The position numbers and the translations under genes were made by a program. Below the pieces are notes generated by a model. That model was not told the DNA's origin, did no database searches, and saw nothing but the letters and a program-made list of their open reading frames with translations. Positions 1-8,692 of a stretch of 64,000 nt of DNA are shown piece after piece. The stretch comes from Sphingomonas sp. EC-HK361 (GTDB lineage Bacteria; Pseudomonadota; Alphaproteobacteria; Sphingomonadales; Sphingomonadaceae). Where the stretch lies: positions 295,459-359,458 of the forward strand of contig NZ_LR701493.1 of assembly GCF_902498785.1 (NCBI RefSeq), given 5' to 3'. Position 1 is the stretch's first letter. Each line of letters opens with the position of its first letter.

Positions 1-381
1 GTCGAGATCGCCTGGCCGGGCGGTGCGCCTTATCCCTGGGGTCGCGTCTTCAGTCTCGGCAAGGGCGTGCAGGGTTGGATGACGATCGCTGCACTTATCG
101 GTCTTGCTGAGGCGTTCCTCAACCGCGACCACCCCTGGCGCCGCACGCTGACCGAGGCGGTGTTCCCCTTCTATATCATCCACCAGACCGTCATCGTCGT
201 TGTCGCCTATTGGCTGCGCGGCGCCGGGCTGCCGCTCGCCGCCGACTTCGCGATCCTGGTGGCGGCGACCGTCACCGGATGCTGGGCCTTCTACCTCGTC
301 GGCCGCTCGGTCGGGTGGCTGCGGCCGCTCATCGGCCTGCGCCCCCGCGTCCATCCGCGCGGCGATATGGCATTTGCGTGA
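1..381 (+). CDS. Acyltransferase family 3 / OpgC-like membrane protein, C-terminal part only
   Basis: The reading frame is open from base 1, so the gene begins upstream of the window; 126 residues remain. The visible part has hydrophobic segments around residues 22-35, 54-71 and 80-100, and a Phe-Tyr-Ile-Ile-His stretch inside the second, as in the C-terminal membrane helices of acyltransferase-3/OpgC-type proteins that O-acylate glycans or lipids from the inner membrane. It ends in a basic tail. The catalytic N-terminal part is not visible, so substrate and exact family cannot be set. It is convergent with the DNA ligase, 12 bases apart. Confidence 0.6.
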   Translation, partial: VEIAWPGGAPYPWGRVFSLGKGVQGWMTIAALIGLAEAFLNRDHPWRRTLTEAVFPFYIIHQTVIVVVAYWLRGAGLPLAADFAILVAATVTGCWAFYLVGRSVGWLRPLIGLRPRVHPRGDMAFA

Positions 382-393
382 GGCCCGAGGCGT

Positions 394-1968
394 TCAAGCG
401 ATCATCCGTTTCAGCGTCTCCACCCGGTCCGCCTCGGCTGCCGGCTTGTCGGTCCTGATCCGCGCGATGCGGGGGAAGCGCATCGCGACGCCGGATTTGT
501 GCCGCCGCGATTCGTGGATCGAATCGAACGCGATCTCCAGCACCAGCGTCTTCTCGACCTCGCGCACCGGCCCGAAGCGGCCAACGGTATTCCGCCGCAC
601 GAAGCCGTCGAGCATCTTCAGCTCCTCGTCGGTGATCCCCGAATAGGCCTTGCCGACCGGCAGCAGCTCGCCCTCTTCGCTCCAGCAGCCGAACGTATAG
701 TCGCTGTACCAGGACGACCGCCGCCCATTGCCGCGCTGCGCATACATCATCACGCAATCGGCGGTCAGCGGGTCGCGCTTCCACTTGTACCACAATCCGG
801 TGCGCCGCCCCGCGACATAGGGCGAGTCGCGGCGCTTGAGCATCATCCCCTCGATCGCGGCATCGCGCGCACCGCTGCGGATCGCTTCCAGCGCGGTAAA
901 GTCCTCCGCCTCGATCACCTGGCTCAGATCGAAGCGTTGCGGATCGAGCCGCGGCACGAACGCCTCCAGCCGCACCCGGCGCTCGCTCCACGGCAGCGCG
1001 CGCAGATCTTCCTCTTCGTCGAACAATATGTCGTAAAGCCGCACGAACGCGGGATAGTCCACCAGCATCTTCGCCGAGACGACCTTGCGCCCCAATCGCT
1101 GCTGGAGCGCGTTGAAGCTCGCCGCCTCTCCACCCTGCGCCTCGCCCTTCACCAGCAACTCGCCATCGACCACTCCGGGTTCGGCAAAGGCCGCCGCTAC
1201 ATCGGGAAAGCTGCCCGTCACGTCGTCACCCGTGCGGCTGTAGAGCCGCGTTTCGCCCTTCACATGGACGATCTGGACGCGGATGCCGTCCCATTTCCAT
1301 TCCGCGGCATAATCGGCGAGGTCGACGCGCACATCCTCCAGCGGATGCGCGAGCATGAACGGGCGGAACACCGGCACGTCCGCCGCGGTCGGCTGGTCCC
1401 CGCGCCCTTCCGCCCAGTCGAACAGCGCGGCGTAAGGCGCGTCGATGCCGTGCCAGACTTCCTCGACCGCCTCGACATCGATCCCGAACGCATCGGCCAG
1501 CGCCTGCTTCGCGAGGCGTGCGGATATGCCGATCCGCATGCCCCCCGTCGCCATTTTCAACAGGGCGTAGCGTTCCTCCGGCGTCATCCGATCAAGCATC
1601 GCCGCCAGCACCGCCGGGGCATCCGAACGCGACAGATGCGCCAGCCGATCGACGACCGCCGCGACCCCCAACGGCTCATCGACCGGCGGAGTTACCGGAT
1701 CGGGCCAGAGCAACGCGACCGTCTCGGCGGTGTCGCCGACATAGTCGCGGCTCAGTCGGAACAGCACGGGATCGACCCGTTCCTCGATCAGCGCGCGGAT
1801 CTGCGCGGGCTTTACCCCCGGCAGATCGAGTTCACCTGTCAGCGCCGCCAGCGCCCAGCCGCGATCGGGATCGGGTGTCGCGCGCAGATAATCGCCGATG
1901 AGCTTCAGCTTGGCGTTGCGCGACCGCGTGTAGATCAGCGAATCGAGGAGCTGGGCAAAGGCGCGCAT
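394..1968 (-). CDS. ATP-dependent DNA ligase (cisplatin-damage-response type)
   Basis: 524 residues. The nucleotidyl-transfer motif I is WKWDGIR, with the adenylated lysine near residue 225, preceded by an N-terminal alpha-helical DNA-binding domain (about 1-200) and followed by an OB-fold domain. The length and N-terminus fit the bacterial ligase family that usually sits in an operon with a metallo-beta-lactamase exonuclease, a DEXH helicase and a PdeM-like phosphoesterase in DNA damage repair. None of those partners is adjacent here: the upstream neighbour is Dps, 10 bases away, in the same direction. The chosen ATG gives the family's usual start. The lysine motif is seen; the repair role is family knowledge. 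Confidence 0.9.
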   Translation of the reverse strand: MRAFAQLLDSLIYTRSRNAKLKLIGDYLRATPDPDRGWALAALTGELDLPGVKPAQIRALIEERVDPVLFRLSRDYVGDTAETVALLWPDPVTPPVDEPLGVAAVVDRLAHLSRSDAPAVLAAMLDRMTPEERYALLKMATGGMRIGISARLAKQALADAFGIDVEAVEEVWHGIDAPYAALFDWAEGRGDQPTAADVPVFRPFMLAHPLEDVRVDLADYAAEWKWDGIRVQIVHVKGETRLYSRTGDDVTGSFPDVAAAFAEPGVVDGELLVKGEAQGGEAASFNALQQRLGRKVVSAKMLVDYPAFVRLYDILFDEEEDLRALPWSERRVRLEAFVPRLDPQRFDLSQVIEAEDFTALEAIRSGARDAAIEGMMLKRRDSPYVAGRRTGLWYKWKRDPLTADCVMMYAQRGNGRRSSWYSDYTFGCWSEEGELLPVGKAYSGITDEELKMLDGFVRRNTVGRFGPVREVEKTLVLEIAFDSIHESRRHKSGVAMRFPRIARIRTDKPAAEADRVETLKRMIA

Positions 1969-1978
1969 CAGGCCCTAA

Positions 1979-2476
1979 CTAAGCCTTGCGGCTGGCCTCG
2001 AAGAGAAACCAGGCGCGTTCCTCGGCCTGATCGGTCCATTCATCGACGATGCCGCTCGTCGCGTTGTCCTTCGCTTCGTCAGCGGCATCCTTCACCACGC
2101 GGAAGCTTTCGACGAGCTTGAGATTATCGTCGCGCAGTTCGGCCAGCATCGCGGCAGGATCGACGAAGGGCTTGTCGTTGTCCGCGATGGTCTGGTGCCG
2201 CGCAATGTCGCCGATCGATCGCAGCGTCGTGTTGCCGGTCTTGCGCACGCGTTCGGCAATCGCGTCGGTCACGCCCAGAATCTGCGCGGACTGATCGTCG
2301 AGCAGCAGGTGATAATCGCGGAAATGCGGGCCGGAAACATGCCAATGGAAGTTCTTCGTCTTCAGATAGAGGGCAAAGCAATCCGCCAGCGACGAATTGA
2401 GCGCCTCTGCCACAGACTTGGTCGCGTTGCGGTTGAGGTCGGTCGGGGTCTTGAGATTGGCGTTGGCGTCGGCCAT
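1979..2476 (-). CDS. dps: Dps family DNA-protection ferritin
   Basis: 165 residues. The ferroxidase ligands of Dps are all present: His in NFHWHV, His and Asp in YHLLLDD, and Asp and Glu in TDAIAER. Dps dodecamers oxidise Fe(II) with peroxide, store ferric iron and coat DNA in starvation or oxidative stress. The first 25 residues are polar and probably act as the DNA-contacting tail. The stop lies 10 bases before the ligase start, so the two may share a transcript, which would pair DNA protection with DNA repair. Confidence 0.93.
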   Translation of the reverse strand: MADANANLKTPTDLNRNATKSVAEALNSSLADCFALYLKTKNFHWHVSGPHFRDYHLLLDDQSAQILGVTDAIAERVRKTGNTTLRSIGDIARHQTIADNDKPFVDPAAMLAELRDDNLKLVESFRVVKDAADEAKDNATSGIVDEWTDQAEERAWFLFEASRKA

Positions 2477-2571
2477 CGGTCTGCTCCGTCGCTGGAATTA
2501 ATGGATCGTTGCGATAACGGACCGAACCGCGTTTTTATCCCCCGCAAAACTCGATCAGAGCGAACGACGCG

Positions 2572-3138
2572 CTAGATCAACCGCAACCCGTTCAGCGCAC
2601 ACAGGATTCCCGCAACCAACAGTATCCCGCACGTGCCGAAGCGGATCGCGCGCTGAGGCAGCGACAGCCAGCGGCGCTCGCCCATGATCGCCGCCGGGAT
2701 GGCGACCGCGAGCGCTCCCGCCGTCGCGCCGACCGCGGCCAGCCACGGCAGCGGGCTGCGCGCGGCGAGCGCAGCGGTCACGAACTGCATGCGGTCGGCA
2801 AAGGCGATGATGACGAGGCCGAGGACGCTCGTCGCGACAGCGCCGATCCGCCATCCCTCCAACCGATCGGGCGAACGCGCGCGTAGCGGCGTCTCCACCG
2901 CCGCAAAGACGAGCGCGAGGCCGAGAAACACCAGCTTTGCTTCGGGCGAGATCATCGGCGCAACGTAAAGGCCGCCGAGCGTGCCGAGCGCATAGTTGAG
3001 CGCGAAGGCGACGAGCAGCGCCACAACGACGATCCCCCGCCGTGCGAATCGATCGGCGAGGATCGCGGCAAGCCACGGCGTACGGTCGCCCGCCTGGCAC
3101 AGCGCGCCAAGCACGAAGGCGGCCATCAGCGCGTCCAT
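2572..3138 (-). CDS. TMEM165/GDT1 (UPF0016)-like membrane transporter with altered motifs
   Basis: 188 residues with six predicted membrane helices in two halves, the layout of the GDT1/MneA cation exporter family (Mn2+/Ca2+). That family carries two E-x-G-D-(K/R)-(S/T) motifs. Here the first is QAGDRT and the second FADRMQ, so the acidic Glu is replaced in both halves and the second Gly is lost. The fold assignment rests on topology and these residual motifs. Loss of both glutamates could mean altered ion selectivity or loss of transport. The neighbours give no functional hint. Confidence 0.65.
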   Translation of the reverse strand: MDALMAAFVLGALCQAGDRTPWLAAILADRFARRGIVVVALLVAFALNYALGTLGGLYVAPMISPEAKLVFLGLALVFAAVETPLRARSPDRLEGWRIGAVATSVLGLVIIAFADRMQFVTAALAARSPLPWLAAVGATAGALAVAIPAAIMGERRWLSLPQRAIRFGTCGILLVAGILCALNGLRLI

Positions 3139-3160
3139 GGCCGCTTCCTATCGCTTTCAA

Positions 3161-3481
3161 TCAGTGCGCGAGGCGAACCGAGCATGCAGCGGCGAACGCG
3201 TCGGACGCGGCGGCATCATGCCGTTCGCATCCCACCGCATCGGCCAGCACCGCCAGCCAGCCGCGCACCAGCGCGCCGTGCTCACCGCGCGCCAGAACCG
3301 ATTCGATCATATGTGCGATGGTGACCGCGGGTTGCATCCCGTTGCGCATCGCGATCGCGCGGATGGCATCGACCTGGCCGGCGATGTCGCCGGCGCGGCT
3401 CCACGTCGCGACCGCATCGATCGCGGCGATCCGGCTCAACAACTCCGCCTGAACCGCGGCGATCGGCGTCCTATCCTCCAT
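3161..3481 (-). CDS. Small conserved-looking protein of unknown function
   Basis: 106 residues, Ala-rich and predicted almost wholly helical, with no signal peptide, membrane helix or motif that I recognise. It has two cysteines near the C-terminus. It lies 22 bases upstream of the GDT1-like gene in the same direction, so the two may be co-transcribed. Codon use is like the neighbours, and the reading frame is the only long one on this strand here. No function is proposed. Confidence 0.55.
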   Translation of the reverse strand: MEDRTPIAAVQAELLSRIAAIDAVATWSRAGDIAGQVDAIRAIAMRNGMQPAVTIAHMIESVLARGEHGALVRGWLAVLADAVGCERHDAAASDAFAAACSVRLAH

Positions 3482-3681
3482 GCGAAATTTCCCCTTTCGC
3501 GTGCTGGCATCATGCTGCGCCCGAAAGGGTAAAGGGGGGATTAAGCGCGCCGTGCGCAGTCTCCGACGTGCCGACCCGCCTTGACTTTGCGCCGCCGCCT
3601 TGTCATGCGCCGCCCCTTGATGGGCGGTGCCGCGTTCGCTGTGCCGCTCTTTTGCATTTTTCAGAATCAGGATTTCGGGTC

Positions 3682-3849
3682 ATGGCAAAGCCGACCACCG
3701 TCAAGATCAAGCTCGTCAGCACGGCCGATACCGGCTTCTTCTACGTGACGAAGAAGAACCCGCGCACCAAGACCGAGAAGCTGAGCTTCCAGAAGTATGA
3801 TCCCGTCGTGCGCAAGCATGTCGAGTTCAAGGAAGCCAAGATCAAGTAA
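3682..3849 (+). CDS. rpmG: 50S ribosomal protein L33
   Basis: 55 residues, beginning [18 protein letters not shown], a full-length bacterial L33. The Tyr-Val-Thr-Lys-Lys-Asn core and C-terminal Lys-rich segment are typical. It lacks the CxxC zinc pairs, so it is the zinc-independent form. The start is the ATG directly before AlaLysPro; a longer in-frame start upstream would add residues L33 does not have. The gene stands alone and is followed by an intrinsic terminator at 3971. Confidence 0.97.
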   Translation: MAKPTTVKIKLVSTADTGFFYVTKKNPRTKTEKLSFQKYDPVVRKHVEFKEAKIK

Positions 3850-3970
3850 TGCTGGCGTAGCGGATCAGCCGCGCTGATCCGCGTCTCGACGCCAACACGG
3901 CCGGCGTCGGTGCATACCGACGACCGACGGCGCGGCTTTGCCGCGACGATACCCTGAACACATGGGGAAC

Positions 3971-3999
3971 GCCGCAGGCAGATATGCCCGCGGCTTTTT
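3971..3999 (+). terminator. Intrinsic terminator downstream of rpmG
   Basis: Hairpin GCCGC-A-GGCA / TGCC-C-GCGGC with a GATA loop, followed directly by TTTTT. The stem has one A/C mismatch. It lies 120 bases after the rpmG stop, and 3850-3970 holds no gene that I can see. Confidence 0.75.
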
Positions 4000-4089
4000 C
4001 GTGTTTGCGGCAAGGCCACGGCGTCTATCAGGTCGGGCACGCCCGCGTGTCGGCCGCGCTACGCCTCGCGCACCTGCGATTGGCGGACG

Positions 4090-4461
4090 CTAATCGCCTT
4101 CGAGCAGCGCGTTTACCGCGTCCATGAAGCGGGCAAGACTGATCGGCTTCGACACATACGCCTCCGCCCCCGCTGCGCGAATCCGTTCCTCGTCCTCGCG
4201 CCCGGAATAGGCGGTGACCGCCATCACCGGGATCGCGCGCAGCGCCTCGTCGGCCTTCAGCTCGACGATGAGCTCATGGCCAGTCACGTGGGGCATCTGG
4301 ATGTCCATGACGATCAGGTCGGGCTGGAACGCGCGGGTGCGCTCAACCGCCTCGCGGCCGTCGCGCACCGGCTCCACGCTATGCTCGTGCGCGCGCAGCA
4401 GGTCGCAGAACAGCTTCAGATTGAGTTCGTTGTCCTCGACAACGAGCACCCTTTTTGCCAC
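4090..4461 (-). CDS. divK: DivK-like single-domain response regulator
   Basis: 123 residues from the GTG at 4461 (another GTG lies four codons upstream). It is a bare receiver domain: acidic pocket VVEDN, phosphoacceptor Asp near residue 53 in VMDIQMP, Thr in AVTAYSG and Lys in SKPIS. The NELNLKLF and AYISKP-like segments match DivK, the alphaproteobacterial regulator that passes cell-cycle signals between the DivJ and PleC kinases and CtrA control. It is divergent from the DUF3572 gene, with 49 bases between starts. Confidence 0.85.
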   Translation of the reverse strand: MAKRVLVVEDNELNLKLFCDLLRAHEHSVEPVRDGREAVERTRAFQPDLIVMDIQMPHVTGHELIVELKADEALRAIPVMAVTAYSGREDEERIRAAGAEAYVSKPISLARFMDAVNALLEGD

Positions 4462-4510
4462 GCGCGGGATCACACCTTCGGTTCGGATGGATGACAGGTA
4501 GGCGAAGCGC

Positions 4511-4774
4511 GTGCGCGATACAAATAAGGAAGAGGCGCTGGCGTTGCAGGCGCTGATATGGACACTCGGCGATGCGAGCCGCGCGGATCGCCTGCTGTCG
4601 CTGACCGGACTGACCCCCGACGATCTGCGCGCCCGCGCGGGCGATCCCACGGTGCTCGCGGCCACGCTCGGTTTTCTCGAGGCGCATGAACCCGATCTCG
4701 TCGCCTGCGCCGATTCGCTGGATACGGCGCCTGCCGCCCTCGTGCGGGCGCGCGCCACGCTGGAAACGTTATGA
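4511..4774 (+). CDS. DUF3572 family protein
   Basis: 87 residues from a GTG start. The pattern ALQAL...LLSLTGLTPDDLRARAGDP...FLEAHEPDL is the DUF3572 signature: a small, helical, cytoplasmic protein of unknown function common in alphaproteobacteria and often found beside divK, as here. Its stop overlaps the next start (ATGA), so it is translationally coupled to the HAD hydrolase. No catalytic residues are evident. Confidence 0.8.
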   Translation: MRDTNKEEALALQALIWTLGDASRADRLLSLTGLTPDDLRARAGDPTVLAATLGFLEAHEPDLVACADSLDTAPAALVRARATLETL

Positions 4775-5397
4775 AGCCGCTGCTGATCTGCGACTGCGAC
4801 GAAGTCCTTCTCCACATGGTCCGCCATTTCGGCACCTGGCTGGACGAGACGCATGACATCGATTTCGACATTGCCGGCGGCGATTTCGTCACCGCGATGA
4901 AGCGCCGCGACGGCAAGCCTGCACCCAGCCGCGAAGAGATGTGGGGGTATCTGAAAGGCTTCTTCCCCGACGAGATGCACCGCCAGACCCTCGTCCCGCA
5001 TGCCCGCGAAGCGCTCGCCGCGCTGGCGCAAGCCGCCGATATCGTCATTCTCACCAATCTCGAGGACGAATGCCGCCAGCCGCGTCTGGAGCAGCTCGCC
5101 GCGTTTGGCATCGAGCACCGCGTCGAATGCAACCAGGGCGGCAAGGGCGATCCGGTCGCGAGGCTTGTCGCCGAGCATGGCGACCCCGTCACGGTCTTCG
5201 TCGACGATCTTGCGGTCCACCATGATTCGGTCGCGCGCCGCGCGCCGCAGGTTCACCGGCTCCACATGATTTCCGAGCCCACCCTCGCCGCGACGATGCC
5301 GCCCGCGCCCGCCGCCCACGCCCGGATCGACGACTGGCGCGAGGCACAGGATTGGATCGCCGCGCGCTTCGCCGCCGGCCGACCCGCCGACGCTTGA
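4771..5397 (+). CDS. HAD-superfamily hydrolase
   Basis: 208 residues. The motif order is that of HAD phosphatases: nucleophile region CDCDEV (about residues 8-13), Thr-Asn in ILTNLE, Lys in QGGKGDP, and acidic pair VDDLA. The first motif has Asp-Cys-Asp, consistent with a phospho-Asp nucleophile and general acid two residues later. A cap of about 60 residues follows motif I. The substrate cannot be read from sequence. It starts inside the DUF3572 stop codon, so the two genes are coupled. Confidence 0.8.
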   Translation: MKPLLICDCDEVLLHMVRHFGTWLDETHDIDFDIAGGDFVTAMKRRDGKPAPSREEMWGYLKGFFPDEMHRQTLVPHAREALAALAQAADIVILTNLEDECRQPRLEQLAAFGIEHRVECNQGGKGDPVARLVAEHGDPVTVFVDDLAVHHDSVARRAPQVHRLHMISEPTLAATMPPAPAAHARIDDWREAQDWIAARFAAGRPADA

Positions 5398-5428
5398 CCC
5401 GATCCCCGACAATCGCGAGAGGATTTCC

Positions 5429-5893
5429 ATGACCACGCATATCGATCGCAGGCTCGAAGAGCTCGGCCTCACCCTTCCCGAGGCCGCAGCGCCCGTCGCC
5501 GCCTATGTTCCCGTCGTCGAGGCGGGCGGGCTGCTCCACCTGTCCGGGCAGCTGCCCTTCAAGGACGGCCAGCTGATGACTGGCCGGCTGGGCGATGGCG
5601 TGAGCCTTGAGGAGGGTCAGGACGCGGCGAAGGCGTGTGCGCTGATGATCGTCGCGCAGGTGAAGAAGCATCTCGGCGGCGATCTGGCGCGGGTGAAGCG
5701 GATCGTGAAGCTCGGCGTCTTCGTGAACAGCCACGGCGATTTCACCGACCAGCCCAAGGTTGCGAACGGCGCGTCGGAACTGATGGTCGCGCTGTTCGGC
5801 GATGCCGGCAAGCACGCCCGCTCGGCGGTCGGCGTGCCCGTCCTGCCGCTCGGCGCTGCGGTCGAGATCGACGCGATCATCGAACTGGCTTGA
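5429..5893 (+). CDS. RidA/YjgF family enamine/imine deaminase
   Basis: 154 residues, full length for RidA. The family core VPVLPLGAAVEIDAI and the preceding conserved Arg (HARSAVGV), which holds the substrate carboxylate, are present. RidA proteins hydrolyse reactive 2-aminoacrylate-type enamines formed by PLP enzymes. It follows the HAD gene by 31 bases with a good AGAGGA ribosome site. The long N-terminal extension places it in the larger RidA subgroup, so the exact substrate is uncertain. Confidence 0.87.
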   Translation: MTTHIDRRLEELGLTLPEAAAPVAAYVPVVEAGGLLHLSGQLPFKDGQLMTGRLGDGVSLEEGQDAAKACALMIVAQVKKHLGGDLARVKRIVKLGVFVNSHGDFTDQPKVANGASELMVALFGDAGKHARSAVGVPVLPLGAAVEIDAIIELA

Positions 5894-5926
5894 GGCGGAG
5901 CAGCGCGCTCCTACGTTAGGGAGCGG

Positions 5927-7060
5927 ATGTCCGCTCTCATCGCCCGACTCGCCGACGGCGTCGCACAAGTCCCCGCCGTCCAGTGGGATGCGTGCGCGGG
6001 CAACGCCAATCCGTTCGTCAGCCACGCCTTCCTGACCCTGCTCGAGGACTCGGGCAGCGTCGGCGGGCGCAGCGGATGGCAGCCCATCCCGATCCTCGTC
6101 GACGGCGCCGACGGCACGCCCGCCGCGATCGCACCCGCCTATGCAAAGGCGCACAGCCAGGGCGAATATGTGTTCGATCATGCCTGGGCCGACGCATGGG
6201 AGCGCGCAGGCGGGCGCTATTACCCCAAGCTTCAGATCGCGACGCCCTTCACGCCGGTTCCCGGTCCCCGCCTGCTGCTGCGCGACGAAACCGCCGCCCC
6301 CGCGCTGATCGCCGCGATCGAGGCGGTGACCGACCAGCATCAGCTGTCTTCCGCACACGCGACCTTCATCACTCCCGCCGAAATCCCGCTGTTCGAGGCG
6401 GCGGGCTGGCTGATCCGGCAGGGCACGCAGTTCCACTGGACCAACGCGGGCTATACGACGTTCGACGATTTCCTCGCCGACCTCGCCAGCCGCAAGCGCA
6501 AGGCTATCCGCAAGGAACGCGCCGCAGCCATCGAGGGGCTGACGATCCGGCATCTGACGGGCAGCGACCTGACCGAGGCGCACTGGGACGCCTTCTGGAT
6601 CTTCTATCAGGACACCGGCTCGCGCAAATGGGGGACGCCCTATCTCACCCGCCGCTTCTTCTCGCTGCTGGGCGAGGCGATGGCCGACAAGGTGCTGCTC
6701 GTCCTCGCCGAGCGTGACGGGCGACCGATCGCCGGCGCGCTCAACATGATCGGCGCCGATACGCTTTACGGCCGCTATTGGGGCGCGACCGAGGAGGTGC
6801 CCTTCCTCCATTTCGAGCTGTGCTATTACCAGGCCATCGATGTCGCGATCGCTCTGGGGCTGACAACGGTCGAGGCGGGCGCGCAGGGCGAGCACAAGCT
6901 CGCGCGCGGCTATGCCCCGGTGCCGACTTTCTCCGCGCACTACCTCCCCGACCCCGGGTTCAAGCGCGCGGTATCGGATTTCCTCGAGCGCGAACGCGAA
7001 GCCGTGGCCGCCGACCGCGAATTCCTGGACACGATGACGCCGTTCCGGCGCTGTCAGTAG
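5927..7060 (+). CDS. COG3146/DUF482 FemAB-like N-acyltransferase
   Basis: 377 residues. The segments FVSHAFLTLLEDSGSVG near the N-terminus, GEYVFDHAWADAWERAG, YYPKLQIATPFTPVPGPRLL and RKAIRKER are characteristic of COG3146 proteins, which have a double GNAT fold like peptidoglycan-bridge FemAB transferases. The precise substrate is not known for the family; annotation as peptidogalycan biosynthesis protein is historical. It is convergent with the membrane protein at 7068, only 7 bases apart. Confidence 0.83.
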   Translation: MSALIARLADGVAQVPAVQWDACAGNANPFVSHAFLTLLEDSGSVGGRSGWQPIPILVDGADGTPAAIAPAYAKAHSQGEYVFDHAWADAWERAGGRYYPKLQIATPFTPVPGPRLLLRDETAAPALIAAIEAVTDQHQLSSAHATFITPAEIPLFEAAGWLIRQGTQFHWTNAGYTTFDDFLADLASRKRKAIRKERAAAIEGLTIRHLTGSDLTEAHWDAFWIFYQDTGSRKWGTPYLTRRFFSLLGEAMADKVLLVLAERDGRPIAGALNMIGADTLYGRYWGATEEVPFLHFELCYYQAIDVAIALGLTTVEAGAQGEHKLARGYAPVPTFSAHYLPDPGFKRAVSDFLEREREAVAADREFLDTMTPFRRCQ

Positions 7061-7067
7061 AACCGGG

Positions 7068-8669
7068 TCAGTAAAGCGGCGCCTTCATCGTCGCGGGGTC
7101 GTAGACCGGCCCCGGCGCGCCGTGATCGACCTTGAACAGCACGCTGCGTCCGCTGCGCCAGATCGGCGTCAGCCCCGCCGTCAACCGCCGGTCGTAGCGC
7201 GGCGGATCGATGAGCCACAGATAGTCATAGGCATCCCGCGGAAACTTGAACATCGCGAGTCCGATCGGCCGCCACCATTGCCGCGGGCAGCGATATTGCG
7301 TCACGATCTGCGACGGATCGTGCGCGAACCTGCCCGCCGCCGCATAGCGCGTCGTCAGAAGCTGCCCGCCCGGCATCGACCACTGGTCGTTCGCGAACGC
7401 CATCTTGCGCACCATCGCCAGCCCCGGCGCATGCTCCAGCCGCGACATCGTCCAGGTGTTGCGGCAGCTATAGCCGATGAAGGTCAGCAGCCGCGCGCGC
7501 GGCGGCAGCCTGTCGATCGCCGCGAACTCGCGTTTGTAGGTCTGGTCGAACATCCAGTAGCTGACGGTCTGCGCGCCGATCCTCACCAGGAAGAAGGCGA
7601 GCCCTATCGCCGCCAGCACCGCGGCGCCGCGCATCGACAGCCCCGGCTTCGGCCGGATCGCGATCAGCGCGATCGCGACCATGAACGGCGCGAGGCGCAT
7701 ATCGGCATAGGCGGAGCCGAAGACGATGCGCGGGAGCAGGATATAGACCGCGACCAGGAACAGCGTGGAGAGCCCGAGGTGCCGCGAATATTCGATGCCC
7801 GGATCGCGCAGGCCCTTCATCAGCACCAGCAGCAGCACCGCGGTCGATGCGATGTCGAAGGCGAGCCAGCGGTCGCGCAGGATCATCGTGATCCACTGGA
7901 TCTTGAAGCGCCAGTTGAACCAGTCGGCGGTCTGCCCGGTCACATGGTCGCCCGATCGCCACAACACCATGAGCAGCATCGGCAGCGCCAGCGGCAGGCA
8001 GCCGAGCCCGGCGCGCACCCAGCTTTCCAGCCAGTGCCCCCCGCGACCGTCCTTGCGCAGATCATGCTGGCGGATCATCTCGGCCGAGAAGGCGAGCACG
8101 CCGAGCACCCCCCAGCCGAAGGTGTGACACACCCACAGCGCGCAGGACAGCGGCACGAAGACGACCGCGCGGGCCTTCAGCCGGCCGAGCCGCGCCATGC
8201 GCAGCCACAGCCCGAACATCACGAACGCCAGCCCCATCGACAGCGCAAAATTCACGAAGCCGAACTGGAGCGGGTAGCTGTATGCCAGCGGCAGCGCGAA
8301 GAGCGCGGTCGGCGGAATGCGGCCGTGCACTTCGCGCGCGATCCACAGCAGCCCGGCGACGATGAGCGCCGGGATCGCCATCACGATCAGCTTCACGCCA
8401 AGCTCGAGCCCGAAGACCTTGGCCATCGGGATGACGAGCAGATCGACGCCGAGATTGCCGATCAGCTGCCATTTGAAGGCATACCAGTCGTTGAGCCAGG
8501 GATTGCTGCCGATCGCGAGCTGGACGCGATATCGCCCCATATGCCCGAGCAGATCGACGAGCGGCGGCACCGTCGGCCACAGCAGCGGGACGACGGCAAC
8601 GAACGTCGCCGCGACGACGAACGCGCGGCTTTCCCACCAATGTGTCGCTGTTCGGCCTCCCGCGCCCAT
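7068..8669 (-). CDS. Polytopic membrane protein, probable GT-C-like, function unknown
   Basis: 533 residues from the ATG at 8669, with about ten to twelve hydrophobic helices and a hydrophilic C-terminal domain of roughly 130 residues that has several Trp, Arg and Cys. The first large loop after helix 1 holds DLLGHMGRY and further polar residues. I do not recognise a named family. It lies 23 bases downstream of another polytopic protein in the same direction, so the pair probably works together, perhaps in surface glycan assembly. The organisation resembles GT-C glycosyltransferases, but this is inference. Confidence 0.6.
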   Translation of the reverse strand: MGAGGRTATHWWESRAFVVAATFVAVVPLLWPTVPPLVDLLGHMGRYRVQLAIGSNPWLNDWYAFKWQLIGNLGVDLLVIPMAKVFGLELGVKLIVMAIPALIVAGLLWIAREVHGRIPPTALFALPLAYSYPLQFGFVNFALSMGLAFVMFGLWLRMARLGRLKARAVVFVPLSCALWVCHTFGWGVLGVLAFSAEMIRQHDLRKDGRGGHWLESWVRAGLGCLPLALPMLLMVLWRSGDHVTGQTADWFNWRFKIQWITMILRDRWLAFDIASTAVLLLVLMKGLRDPGIEYSRHLGLSTLFLVAVYILLPRIVFGSAYADMRLAPFMVAIALIAIRPKPGLSMRGAAVLAAIGLAFFLVRIGAQTVSYWMFDQTYKREFAAIDRLPPRARLLTFIGYSCRNTWTMSRLEHAPGLAMVRKMAFANDQWSMPGGQLLTTRYAAAGRFAHDPSQIVTQYRCPRQWWRPIGLAMFKFPRDAYDYLWLIDPPRYDRRLTAGLTPIWRSGRSVLFKVDHGAPGPVYDPATMKAPLY

Positions 8670-8692
8670 CGGCGAGGGTCTATAGGCGAGCG

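Noticed and set aside
499-2121. 540-codon open frame on the plus strand over the DNA ligase
   Set aside because: It is antisense to the ligase; composition is rich in Arg, His and Pro, as expected for a mirror of a high-GC gene, and no domain is visible.
5189-6940. 583-codon minus-strand frame across HAD, RidA and COG3146 genes
   Set aside because: It runs antisense through three convincing genes and has no recognisable motif.
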